From NCBI RefSeq assembly GCF_026210795.1, contig NC_089434.1, positions 1,364,001-1,428,000 on the forward strand: a stretch of DNA of 64,000 bases. Direction: 5' to 3'. A program made the position numbers and the translations under genes. Shown here piece by piece: positions 50,110-57,975 of the stretch (its first letter is position 1; every line of letters begins with the position of its first letter). The notes under the pieces are model-generated. The model did not search any database, was not told the origin of the DNA, and worked only from the letters and a program-made list of their open reading frames with translations. This stretch comes from Rhizophagus irregularis. Lineage: Eukaryota > Glomeromycota > Glomeromycetes > Glomerales > Glomeraceae.

Positions 50110-51678
50110 ATGGCCGCTCAAGTTCCAGCAATCTTTAACCCCAACAACCGTTTCTTCTACGATGACCTTCTTAAAAAATGTGTAGGTACACACACGAAAG
50201 AAAGCGTCAATTCAGCAATCTTGGCTTCTGTGGCTTTCATCACCACAAAATCCGGCATGTGGATTAGAAAAAAGAAGGCTTACAATGGAAGCATATACTT
50301 CGAGTTCGCCGCAGATCTTAAGGGGATTTCTACTAAGCACAAGGTAATTATTCGGTCAGATACCGGAGAAGACAGTGACGTGACCACATCCACCAAATTA
50401 AAGGATCTTCTTCTCCAAGCATCAATCGCAAAGATCTGTTATACAGATGTAAACTTCATGCCTTATCCCCCAAATGCGCCAAAGTATAATCCTGAATTCT
50501 TCAATCTCTTCCTAGGTTTCAGGGCCCAACCCGCTAAGCGCATCAAACCAAACCTAGTTAATCCAATCATCCGACACGTTCATGAGGTATGGTGTGCAGA
50601 GGACAAGCAATTAACTATATACATCCTCAACTGGCTCGCATTTCTAATTCAAAATCCAGACAAAAAACCCGGTACAGCAATTATCATGCGCAGTCCCCCC
50701 AGATGTGGTAAGAATATCTTAACCGATTTTATCGGAGAACGTATTCTCGGCCGTGAAAATTTCCTCTCCACTACTCGTCTTGAAGATGTAATGGGAAGGT
50801 TCAATGTGGCTGTTCGTGCCAAAAAACTTATCATCCTCAATGAATGCGATATGTCAGGCAAGGAATGGCATGGGGCAAACAACCGACTCAAGAGTTTAAT
50901 CACCGAGCCTTACATCTCTATTGAGGAAAAGGGGATAGATGTGAAGGTTATTGATGACTTTGCTGGCTACATGATCCTCAGTAATCATGCTATGCCAATC
51001 CGCATAGAAATGGGAGATGAAAGATTTGTAGCTCTCAACGTCTCAGCCAAATATAAGGGCAATAGAGAATACTTCGGTTCTCTCGTAAAAGTATTAGAAA
51101 ATCCGGATACAGCCAGTTCCTTCATGTCCTATCTACTTAGCCGAGACTTAACTGGCTTCAATCCCCGATCTATTCCTGATACTCAAATGAAACGGGAGTT
51201 AATTGAAGCAAGTATCCCGAATCCCCAGCGTTTTATACAATATTACCTTGAAATGATGTGGCCCGACAATTGCGACACACTTGAAATCCCGTGTACAAAT
51301 TTCTATAGCACCTACCAGAATTGGTGCAGTGAGAAGGGTGAAAACAAAACACTAAGTGACAATAAATTCGGTATGGAGATTAAACAATTCGCCCCTAAAA
51401 TGCGTGTAAGCCGCTCAGGTACCCGAATAAACTATTACATACTAGATAAAGCAAAAATCGTGGAGAATTTTAGTAAAGTAATCCAAGATGTACAAGACGT
51501 ACAGGAAGCACCAGTAGAGGGAGTAGAGTTAGTTGCCGAGAAACCCGCTGAGGAAAAACCCGCTAAGAAAAAACCCGAACCCGCTGAGGAAAAACCCACT
51601 GAGAAAAAACCCGAACCCGCTGAGGAAAAACCCGCTGAGAAAAACCCGAACCCGCTGAGGAAAAACCTGCACCTGTAA
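50110..51678 (+). CDS. Superfamily 3 helicase (D5-like, viral replication type)
   Basis: This is a replication helicase of the type used by Polintons, virophages and large DNA viruses. The SF3 motifs are clear: Walker A RSPPRCGKN at residues 194-202, Walker B KKLIILNECD at 238-247, and motif C GYMILSNHAMP at 286-296 followed by the DERF arginine region. The first 170 residues may hold a degenerate primase-like domain, but I see no certain primase motif. After residue 470 come Pro/Glu/Lys-rich 12-residue repeats. The frame is lost there by a one-base deletion in an A-run (51640-51644), so the stop at 51678 is probably not the original end. The ATG at 50110 is preferred because the frame upstream opens only with TTG. 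Confidence 0.85.
   Translation: MAAQVPAIFNPNNRFFYDDLLKKCVGTHTKESVNSAILASVAFITTKSGMWIRKKKAYNGSIYFEFAADLKGISTKHKVIIRSDTGEDSDVTTSTKLKDLLLQASIAKICYTDVNFMPYPPNAPKYNPEFFNLFLGFRAQPAKRIKPNLVNPIIRHVHEVWCAEDKQLTIYILNWLAFLIQNPDKKPGTAIIMRSPPRCGKNILTDFIGERILGRENFLSTTRLEDVMGRFNVAVRAKKLIILNECDMSGKEWHGANNRLKSLITEPYISIEEKGIDVKVIDDFAGYMILSNHAMPIRIEMGDERFVALNVSAKYKGNREYFGSLVKVLENPDTASSFMSYLLSRDLTGFNPRSIPDTQMKRELIEASIPNPQRFIQYYLEMMWPDNCDTLEIPCTNFYSTYQNWCSEKGENKTLSDNKFGMEIKQFAPKMRVSRSGTRINYYILDKAKIVENFSKVIQDVQDVQEAPVEGVELVAEKPAEEKPAKKKPEPAEEKPTEKKPEPAEEKPAEKNPNPLRKNLHL
51540..51672 (+). repeat. 36-bp in-gene tandem repeat
   Basis: Three units encode a Pro/Glu/Lys-rich dodecapeptide of the form KKPEPAEEKPxE. The third unit has five As where the other two have six. 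That shifts the reading frame. Confidence 0.8.
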
Positions 51679-52445
51679 TTCGCAAGACTCCTCCACCGCT
51701 TCCACCCAAGCCTGACCACTTAAAAGAACGTCCACAAGAGTTAAGAAAAGAACAACCAGATCCCGATGAAGATACTAATGAGTCAAACACCGATAAATCT
51801 ATAGATAACTTTTCAGATTGTTATCTATCTGACGAGGAACCCGACCAAGAAGAACCTATCCCCGAGCCAGATAACTACGACGTTTTAGATGACTTGCTAT
51901 CTGACTCAGATTTTACAACTGTGAACCCAACTCCTGAACAACAACCCGAATCTCCCGCAGAATCTTCTGCATCTGTCACTAAGCCTGACCCAGAACCGGC
52001 TCCTGAAGAGCAATTTATCCCAGAACCCGACACAGAACCAGAAGTTGACCGGGATCCTGAACCAAAGGAAGGCACTCGAGCGCATTGGGCTTGGCATGAA
52101 AGACACCGATGGGATCGCAAACCGTGGGTTAAAAATTCAAAAGACCAGGCCTTCGATGATCTCTACAATACAAGTAAGGAATTATGGGCCAAGTACCAAG
52201 ACGCGTCAGACGAATATGACTGGGAAATACTCGCGTTTGAAATAGAGGAATGTCCCACAACGCGTATTGAGGACGAGTACCAGTACTACCTTATGGAGGT
52301 AGTAGACCGCTTCAAGGACTGGATCGAATATAATGGATACTTACCTAAAATACCTAGCCGTAAAGAACTCGCAGATTTAATAAGAATATACAAGGATAAT
52401 CGTGATGCCGAGATTATTTCCACCCCTCTGGTTATGAAACTATGA
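51645..52445 (+). CDS. C-terminal part of the helicase protein, frameshifted
   Basis: The frame opens directly after the A-run break and runs on without a stop to 52445. It continues the Pro/Glu-rich linker, then an acidic Asp/Glu/Ser region, then a folded-looking end with many Trp and Tyr residues (HWAWHERHRWDRKPW, then a helical part up to LVMKL). The first good ATG is far downstream, so it reads as the continuation of the SF3 protein, about 780 residues in all, and not as a separate gene. I do not recognise the C-terminal domain. Confidence 0.6.
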   Translation, partial: PEPAEEKPAPVIRKTPPPLPPKPDHLKERPQELRKEQPDPDEDTNESNTDKSIDNFSDCYLSDEEPDQEEPIPEPDNYDVLDDLLSDSDFTTVNPTPEQQPESPAESSASVTKPDPEPAPEEQFIPEPDTEPEVDRDPEPKEGTRAHWAWHERHRWDRKPWVKNSKDQAFDDLYNTSKELWAKYQDASDEYDWEILAFEIEECPTTRIEDEYQYYLMEVVDRFKDWIEYNGYLPKIPSRKELADLIRIYKDNRDAEIISTPLVMKL

Positions 52446-52591
52446 GGGCAGATAAGGGTAAAGCGCGAGAGATCCCCGAGGAACGTCCAAAAACTGATAT
52501 GGAACGTGAATGGGAAGCCGCCAATGGACTCATCGATGACTGGGATGAAGAGGATCTTGATCGTGTATGCAGCAAGATTGACTCCTTTTAA
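52442..52591 (+). CDS. Small acidic ORF overlapping the previous stop (ATGA)
   Basis: A 49-residue frame starts at the ATG inside the sequence CTATGAGG, sharing four bases with the preceding stop, and ends at TAA 52589-52591. Its composition is protein-like: a basic start, then NGLIDDWDEEDLDRV. It may be a separate small protein made by re-initiation, or the end of the upstream protein displaced by another indel. Function unknown. Confidence 0.4.
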   Translation: MRADKGKAREIPEERPKTDMEREWEAANGLIDDWDEEDLDRVCSKIDSF

Positions 52592-52615
52592 TAAGATAGG
52601 CACTTCTTAGTTATC

Positions 52616-52650
52616 TTATATTTTTTGTATAAAAAACCTATATTACAACT
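52616..52650 (+). promoter_or_regulatory. T-run box upstream of the polymerase gene
   Basis: TTATATTTTTTG at 52616-52627 is followed by a partly symmetrical TATAAAAAACCTATA and by CAACTGAACAC, a weak relative of the TTGAAGA box. It lies 25-60 bases before the ATG at 52675. Confidence 0.4.
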
Positions 52651-52674
52651 GAACACAATTCATAAATACATCAA

Positions 52675-54129
52675 ATGGTTTATTCAGAGATTGTCTGTGC
52701 TTTACCTACAAGACCGGATATCAAAGAATTACAGTATTCAGGCGCAAGATTTTCCAGAGGAGCAATAGCAAAACTTGGACAGCGACTCCAATCCCGGTAT
52801 CCGACACATAAATTTCAGATCCTGCTCCCCTATGAAAACTGGAAACCCGGTGGATGGACATCAGGAAACCAACCAGCTAGCCTTTTCTCACTCTTGGATC
52901 ACTACGATGAAGCACAACTACCGGATGACGCAGACCCTGATTATTTTGAACGATTCATAATTTATGTGAGAGATGCCCCACCGGTTGCAGGAGGTTGCAA
53001 CGGGGAGCTAAATGATTGCCTGTATGAATGCCTGAAAAATATCTACGGCACATTCTCTAAAATGCCAAAGTCAATCGAAAAGCCCGAATATATCAAAAAG
53101 GCATTAGGTCTCAATCGCGATGCTCCCATCCCAGTTTCATGCATGGACAAGGTTGAACAACTCGCAGGAAGTCTCGCAATTAATATTGTGGGGGACATTA
53201 CCCGAATCTCTAAGAGTAAGTCTGATAGACGTGCGACTCTCATCCTATCAGAAGGCCATTACTCCCTCACGTTAAATCCTGAAAGACTCCACCCCAGTAA
53301 AATAGATAAAAAGCGTAATTTACCCATTGTATACCATGAAGATGGGACCAATAATGTAGTCACAATATACAACGGCAAAACAGTTAAGTCTTGCACAATT
53401 GCGCAGTTTCAAAAAACTAAGAATTCCAAAAGTTCTTTCATCCCCGTCGAGAAAAACCGTAAGACTGGAGTATATGAAACTCTTGAAGAAGCATATCAGA
53501 GAATCCACGAGGAGCGGAATTCCTTTCTACAGGAGACAAAGAAGTTCGGTTTAGGAATCGACTTATCATACCATAACTGGTCTTACAAAAGAACGGCTCT
53601 CTGGTTATTCGAACGATTAAGTGTAGGAATTCCAGCCAATGATCCTCTTGACCCGATAGAAGCGGAGTGGTTAAGTGATGCAATGATGGGAGGATTAATC
53701 TGGGCAGATAACGAGTGGAAGGGCTATGGAAGACAGTATGATGCAACAAGTTTATACCCGAGTATCCAACAATCAAACGCGAACTTTCCAATCAGACGGG
53801 GTAAATTCCAGACACTTAATGACTTTGTCGACCACAGGGGTTATGCCTTGTATGGATTATTCCGTGCCAAAATAAGTGGGAATAATATTCTCTTCCGACA
53901 GAATAAAAGGGGAATCTATACATTCATCGACTTACAACGAGCAAAAAAACTTGGTCTCAATATACAGTTAATACAGGATGGGAAGCCAAATGCATTGATA
54001 TATGATAGAGAAGCGAGAATCCCTGGAACTGTAATATTCGGTGAGTATGTACACTTCCTCTTCAAAATTAAAAACCAGGGTGGCATAGCTAGGGTTGGTA
54101 AAATAACCGTTAGTTATGAATTTGGTTAA
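52675..54129 (+). CDS. OTU-like / family B DNA polymerase, 5' part, interrupted by a hAT element
   Basis: The first 472 codons belong to a DNA polymerase; the rest of the frame is transposon sequence. Residues 107-120 (GCNGELNDCLYECL) and 193-197 (EGHYS) look like the Asp/Cys and His active-site regions of an OTU cysteine protease. Polymerase motif A is unmistakable: YDATSLYPSIQ at residues 355-365, preceded by SDAMMGGLIWADNEW, a typical pre-palm region. I see no 3'-5' exonuclease motifs between the two domains. Motifs B and C lie beyond the insertion (55385-55823). The polymerase could replicate the element, possibly by protein priming, but that is inference. The insertion should inactivate this copy. 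Confidence 0.8.
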   Translation: MVYSEIVCALPTRPDIKELQYSGARFSRGAIAKLGQRLQSRYPTHKFQILLPYENWKPGGWTSGNQPASLFSLLDHYDEAQLPDDADPDYFERFIIYVRDAPPVAGGCNGELNDCLYECLKNIYGTFSKMPKSIEKPEYIKKALGLNRDAPIPVSCMDKVEQLAGSLAINIVGDITRISKSKSDRRATLILSEGHYSLTLNPERLHPSKIDKKRNLPIVYHEDGTNNVVTIYNGKTVKSCTIAQFQKTKNSKSSFIPVEKNRKTGVYETLEEAYQRIHEERNSFLQETKKFGLGIDLSYHNWSYKRTALWLFERLSVGIPANDPLDPIEAEWLSDAMMGGLIWADNEWKGYGRQYDATSLYPSIQQSNANFPIRRGKFQTLNDFVDHRGYALYGLFRAKISGNNILFRQNKRGIYTFIDLQRAKKLGLNIQLIQDGKPNALIYDREARIPGTVIFGEYVHFLFKIKNQGGIARVGKITVSYEFG

Positions 54130-55376
54130 TTAACCGGTTAATTAACGGTTAGTTAACGGTTAATTAACCCATAAATAACCTGTATATATAATTTTAAGGA
54201 AGTTAAAATAAATTTATAATTTATTAAATATTATAAAATTTTAATATATTTTATTTATTCTTCATCATCTAAATTAATAACATTTGCTTCAAATCCAAAT
54301 ATACTATCATTATCAGAACTATTATTATTATCATCTTCTTTATTTTCATTATCAGAACTATTATTACTATCTTCTTCATTTTCATTAAAATTACTACCCA
54401 TTTAGCTGTATGAGATTCTTCACCAGAATAAATAGCATCAAAGAATAATGGTTTTGGAGTACAAATAACAAAATTTTGAACTGATTCTCGATTAATATTA
54501 GACCAACCATCTGAAACCATTGTAAGAGATTTAGCTTGTAAAATTTGTTCATTACATTCAGCTTTAACTTCATCAAAAACATCATCAAGTAATTCATCAG
54601 CAAGTTTTCTTCGATTAGGTAATTTGAATGCTGGACGTAATTGTTGAAAAAACTGAATAACATAATTATTTTCAAGAAAAGAAAAAGGAACTCCAGCAGC
54701 AAATAATGCTTGAGCTAGTAAAATTTCAAGAGTATCTTGTTCTTCTTCACTCATACGATCAACAAAATTCTCAATTGTTGTATTTTTTAAATGCTTTTTT
54801 GATGTTTTTACTGTAGGAATAAAAGTAGAAGTAGTAGCATCAGAAGTTTCTAATAGTTCAGGAATTTGTTGTTTCTTTGTTTTTGCACTTTCTGGAGCTC
54901 TAGGACAACTATCATTAAGATGAACTTGCATTCTTTTAGCTGTACCTTGTTCAAAAACTTTAGAACAATAATTACAACGTACAGAAGGATGTGTTTTTTT
55001 CTTAGACCTACTACTTTCTTCATTACTTTCTGCTTCAGTAATTATTGTCCAATGTTTCCAAACAGTTCCCTTTTTTTTTACCATGATAATGAACAATAAA
55101 TTTGCAAAAAAAAAGTGTTTTTTTAAAAAAAATTTATCTTAAAAAAAAGATCATGCAATATGTAGATCATAGATTTAATCAATATTTATATTAATTAATA
55201 TTTAATTGTGTAACAAAATAATGGATTATCATTTAATCACATGATTTAAATTCTGCATTTTGATTGGCTAATTATAAATAACGGTTAATTAACCATTTTA
55301 AATCAATCATAACTAACAAAATTAACGGTTAATTAACCATGGTTAATTAACCGTGGTTAATTAACCCCCATCCCTA
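54090..55376 (-). mobile_element. hAT transposon inserted in the polymerase gene
   Basis: Perfect 8-bp target duplications GGCATAGC lie at 54082-54089 and 55377-55384. The ends are TAGGGTTGG and the reverse complement of TAGGGATGG, as in hAT elements. Many GGTTAATTAACC words lie near both ends as subterminal repeats. The body is far more AT-rich than the flanking polymerase gene. Removing the element with one duplication would leave the polymerase frame continuous, so the insertion looks recent and precise. Confidence 0.93.
54269..55084 (-). CDS. BED-finger hAT transposase, internally deleted
   Basis: The protein starts with a basic stretch and a BED zinc finger (CNYCSKVF, then HLNDSC with the spacing of the family), the DNA-binding part of hAT transposases. 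A DUF659-like piece follows (LPNRRKLADELLDDVF, then SLTMVSDGWSN). After HTAKW, near 54415, the frame runs into a low-complexity tail. In another frame that tail reads as an acidic Asn/Asp/Glu end (FGFEANVINLDDEE), the likely original C-terminus. The catalytic middle and the C-terminal dimerisation domain are therefore deleted. The product may still bind the element ends. The true ATG is at 55084. Confidence 0.8.
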   Translation of the reverse strand: MVKKKGTVWKHWTIITEAESNEESSRSKKKTHPSVRCNYCSKVFEQGTAKRMQVHLNDSCPRAPESAKTKKQQIPELLETSDATTSTFIPTVKTSKKHLKNTTIENFVDRMSEEEQDTLEILLAQALFAAGVPFSFLENNYVIQFFQQLRPAFKLPNRRKLADELLDDVFDEVKAECNEQILQAKSLTMVSDGWSNINRESVQNFVICTPKPLFFDAIYSGEESHTAKWVVILMKMKKIVIIVLIMKIKKMIIIIVLIMIVYLDLKQMLLI

Positions 55377-55384
55377 GGCATAGC

Positions 55385-55823
55385 TGGCCGCGTGGCAAAG
55401 CGAGTCCTCAACACATTATGGGGAGCATTATGCCAGAGGAAGCGTAATTACAAGACACTCACCACAGATCAAACAGACCCATTTACATTTCCAGAGGGCC
55501 ATACACTCGACTCTATCATACCAGTAGGATCTGACCAGTGGCGATTCCAGTTTACAAACCCGGGTAATCCCTTCAAAGGTGAGTATCCCAGGATCGCCCC
55601 ATTCTTATTAGCACGTGGTCGCAAAATCACATCTGAGGCAATTCAACCATACAAGGATAAAGTACGACGTATCCATACAGACGGATTTATTTTAAAAGAA
55701 CAGCCAGATAGCCCCGCGCTTTTCACTTGTTCAGAGAATGCAGATACGACTCTAAAGACTTTCAAGTTTGAAACCGCGGGATACTGCCATGTGAAAAATG
55801 CGAACAAGGTTATCTGGACATGA
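55385..55823 (+). CDS. Family B DNA polymerase, 3' part after the hAT insertion
   Basis: Directly after the target duplication the polymerase continues in the frame of the upstream part. Motif B is RVLNTLWGALCQRK (a KxxxNxxYG relative with Trp for Tyr). Motif C is RIHTDGFIL, with HTDG in place of the usual DTD, as in some divergent viral enzymes. The stop is at 55821-55823. The protein would be compact, about 615 residues in total, with palm and thumb only. Without the upstream exon this part has no good start codon and is probably silent. Confidence 0.75.
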
Positions 55824-55841
55824 TTGCTAGGGATCGGTATG

Positions 55842-55881
55842 TATATTTTTTACTGACATATCGTGATGGCATAATTGAATA
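55842..55881 (+). promoter_or_regulatory. T-run and AATTGA boxes before the next gene
   Basis: TATATTTTTT at 55842-55851 and ATAATTGAATAAA at 55871-55883 precede the ATG at 55887. The second box is shorter than in other genes of the element. Confidence 0.4.
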
Positions 55882-55886
55882 AACCT

Positions 55887-56456
55887 ATGGGATATGTAAT
55901 CTTACGAGATACCCAAATGCAAAACACTGACGGATTAGGTAGACAAGACGACGAAAGTTTCCACGCGTGGGCTAAGCGCATTCAGAATGCTGTGCAATAT
56001 TATGAGACTTGTAGTAGAATAGGTTTTCATAGGCGGCTACCTTATCCAAGGTCTCGTCAAGCTGTATATGCTTATATTGTGCACATTAGGAGAATAGTAT
56101 CACGACTACCAAATAGGTGGTACTGTACCTACTGTAAATCTTTTATTGATCGCGGATGGGGAGCTGACGCTTTCATGGATCAAGCGGTGCGACTACATTT
56201 ATATAGTTGCCCAAAGCATTTTAATTTCGACTATTATACTCATCATGCTGAAATGATCCAGAATGCCTTTAGGAGATATATAGAAAGAAGGAACAATAAA
56301 GCGGCTAGGATAATCCAGAAAGTCGCTATCCCCTGGTTATATAGACCAGGCTCTCCATTGATGCAAAAGGCCGAGCGACGCTTCTACTGTCTTGCAGTAT
56401 CCAAGTGTAAACCCCGAGGTTCATATTTATTTTTTCTCATTCGAATGAACAGGTAA
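55887..56456 (+). CDS. Zinc-finger-like protein with an IQ-type helix, virus-like element
   Basis: About 189 residues, basic overall. Residues about 95-130 hold CTYCKSF and a later HLYSCPKHF, spaced so that Cys and His could bind one zinc. Then comes an amphipathic basic helix, MIQNAFRRYIERRNNKAARIIQK, with two IQ-like motifs of the kind that bind calmodulin-type light chains. The end is again basic. I do not recognise the family; a DNA-binding or structural role is possible. The ATG at 55887 is preferred over the upstream TTG frame opening. Confidence 0.65.
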   Translation: MGYVILRDTQMQNTDGLGRQDDESFHAWAKRIQNAVQYYETCSRIGFHRRLPYPRSRQAVYAYIVHIRRIVSRLPNRWYCTYCKSFIDRGWGADAFMDQAVRLHLYSCPKHFNFDYYTHHAEMIQNAFRRYIERRNNKAARIIQKVAIPWLYRPGSPLMQKAERRFYCLAVSKCKPRGSYLFFLIRMNR

Positions 56457-56475
56457 CTGAAGATTTATATTTTTT
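56456..56475 (+). promoter_or_regulatory. ACTGAAGATT and TATATTTTTT boxes
   Basis: The GAAGAT box (about 56456-56465) here comes just before the T-run box (56466-56475), 18-37 bases before the ATG at 56493. The box order is swapped compared with the F-box gene. Confidence 0.45.
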
Positions 56476-56492
56476 ACAAAGTACAAAGAATC

Positions 56493-56876
56493 ATGTCAAC
56501 ATATACCGAATTCGCAAGCATTGTTAACAGCACTGACAGCACTAGTGAGGAGGTTATTTACGAGGCATCGCGCATTCAGCCTAATGTTGTCTCTGACGAA
56601 ACTGTCCCCAAGATTATCCGCGCATTAAAAGATACTATAGTAATCGCATTAGTATCTGGGTTTAGCAAAACCAGTTACCTCGTCCAGGACCACGTGAAGT
56701 ATATCAAGCGAATCCAAACGGCAAATTCTCCTGTATCATATGTGAAGTTCGTGGCCAGAAAACTCTTCCCAGATAATGCGGCATATACTGCTAAAATAGC
56801 AAAAATCCGCGAATCATACAAGAATAAACAAGCTCTCCTAGATAAGCTTCGAGGCCCTCTTCGAATTGTATTATAA
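56493..56876 (+). CDS. Small helical protein of the virus-like element, unknown
   Basis: 127 residues, predicted mostly helical with an even charge balance and no Cys motifs. It lies 36 bases after the previous gene. Near the end the other plus-strand frame opens and reads protein-like for about 40 codons to a stop near 56964, through KDSSTGPPKRAITKNE. A frameshift near 56842 may have replaced the original C-terminus. No family recognised. Confidence 0.55.
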   Translation: MSTYTEFASIVNSTDSTSEEVIYEASRIQPNVVSDETVPKIIRALKDTIVIALVSGFSKTSYLVQDHVKYIKRIQTANSPVSYVKFVARKLFPDNAAYTAKIAKIRESYKNKQALLDKLRGPLRIVL

Positions 56877-57003
56877 TGCGACTAAGGACTCATCAACCGG
56901 TCCCCCAAAGCGAGCTATTACTAAAAACGAGGCTGAGAAAACCTTAACAGAACTTCTTGCATAAGCGGCTCCTGTGGTCCTACGATTCTGTACGAATTTA
57001 GTC

Positions 57004-57050
57004 TATATTTTTTATCCATGCTGTAATAGGCATACAGTAATTGAAGATAG
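57004..57050 (+). promoter_or_regulatory. TATATTTTTT and AATTGAAGATA boxes before the F-box gene
   Basis: TATATTTTTT at 57004-57013 and AATTGAAGATAG at 57039-57050 stand 25 bases before the ATG at 57075. This is the clearest example of the shared upstream pair. Confidence 0.55.
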
Positions 57051-57074
57051 CTATAGTATAAGTAACATAACATC

Positions 57075-57479
57075 ATGTTGGACCGATTACCAGTAGAAAT
57101 AGTCGAACGCATTGTCGCAAAGATCCCGGATACTGACCTTATTGCAGCGAGTAAGGTAGATAGAGTGTGGTGGCAGGAAGTTCGTCGAGAGGCATATAAG
57201 AGGTGGAAAAATTATGCCACTACGATCGGGGATGTGTACTGTGAAATCCGAGCTCTCGGAAAGCATTATATAAAGAGGAAAATTGACTGGATAACGTTTG
57301 AAGATGTAAACAACTTCTATAAAAACTGGATAGACCGCCTCACCGAGGATCAGCTTTATATTATGGAGAAAATGCTTAGGAATGGGATGGTCGTGGACCC
57401 CCAAGAGAGGGAAACCATAGAGTATGCATTAAGTGAACAAAGATGGGGAGGCGATCCTTGGGGACTGGGAGTGGTATGA
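57075..57479 (+). CDS. F-box-like protein in the virus-like element
   Basis: A 134-residue protein. Residues 3-40 fit an F-box: LPVEIVERIVAKIPDTDLIAA followed by SKVDRVWW, with the usual Leu-Pro start and closing Trp. F-box proteins dock targets on SCF ubiquitin ligases through Skp1. In viruses and mobile elements they can redirect host protein turnover. The remaining 90 residues are helical with no known repeats, so the target-binding part is unknown. Its place between element genes, with the same promoter boxes, argues that it belongs to the element and is not a host gene. Confidence 0.7.
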   Translation: MLDRLPVEIVERIVAKIPDTDLIAASKVDRVWWQEVRREAYKRWKNYATTIGDVYCEIRALGKHYIKRKIDWITFEDVNNFYKNWIDRLTEDQLYIMEKMLRNGMVVDPQERETIEYALSEQRWGGDPWGLGVV

Positions 57480-57540
57480 ATGGACTCAACAGGAGTAAGC
57501 ATTTTGTACTTGACTTTCGTAGGAATTACCCTGCAGAGTC

Positions 57541-57942
57541 ATATTTTTTAGATCCGGCCGGCATTACCGCGTAATCCCGAATTACCGAAAAAGGAAATTT
57601 ATGTTACACAAGGTTCCAAACGCATTTTTACCAAAATCGATTTTTTGTGGAACGGGTATCGCCCAAAAAGGAAATGATCTACGTACCGCATGAAATCACG
57701 TGACACTCTACACATTTGTTCAGGGTATCACGTGACATGAACTCCGTTCACATTTTCTGTAATATAATCCATAGTTTTTCCATGAATGCTTTTTAGGCCA
57801 ATAATCCAATAACTTATTCATCAGGTATCCTCGTGTTTTGCGACAAGGACTGATGACCATGTAACCTCATCATCAGGCATCCTCGCATTTTTTGACAAGG
57901 ACTGATGACGATGTCACTTGGTTATTGTAAATTGAAGATAAC
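57541..57942 (+). promoter_or_regulatory. Long upstream region with T-run box, CACGTG sites and promoter box
   Basis: This is the largest non-coding gap in the element. It holds ATATTTTTT at 57541-57549, two TCACGTGACA words near 57695 and 57730, two 44-bp hairpin repeats (57818-57914) and AAATTGAAGATAAC at 57929-57942, 34 bases before the ATG at 57976. It could combine a promoter with a replication origin; that is inference. Confidence 0.45.
57818..57914. repeat. Two tandem 44-bp hairpin-forming repeats
   Basis: Copies at 57819-57862 and 57871-57914 are about 87% alike. Each is bounded by TCATCAG and its reverse complement CTGATGA (57818-57824 with 57850-57856; 57870-57876 with 57902-57908), so each can fold into a stem with a loop of about 25 bases. 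Confidence 0.8.
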
Positions 57943-57975
57943 AATTAGGTATGTAGACACGTACAGAAAAAAGAC

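Noticed and set aside
51435-52120. Several minus-strand frames opposite the helicase C-terminal region
   Set aside because: They are mirror frames of the Pro/Glu-rich repeats; their Ser/Gly/Phe composition is what the complement of such repeats gives.
57818-57914. CRISPR-like repeat pair
   Set aside because: There are only two units with hardly any spacer, no cas genes, and the genome is eukaryotic.
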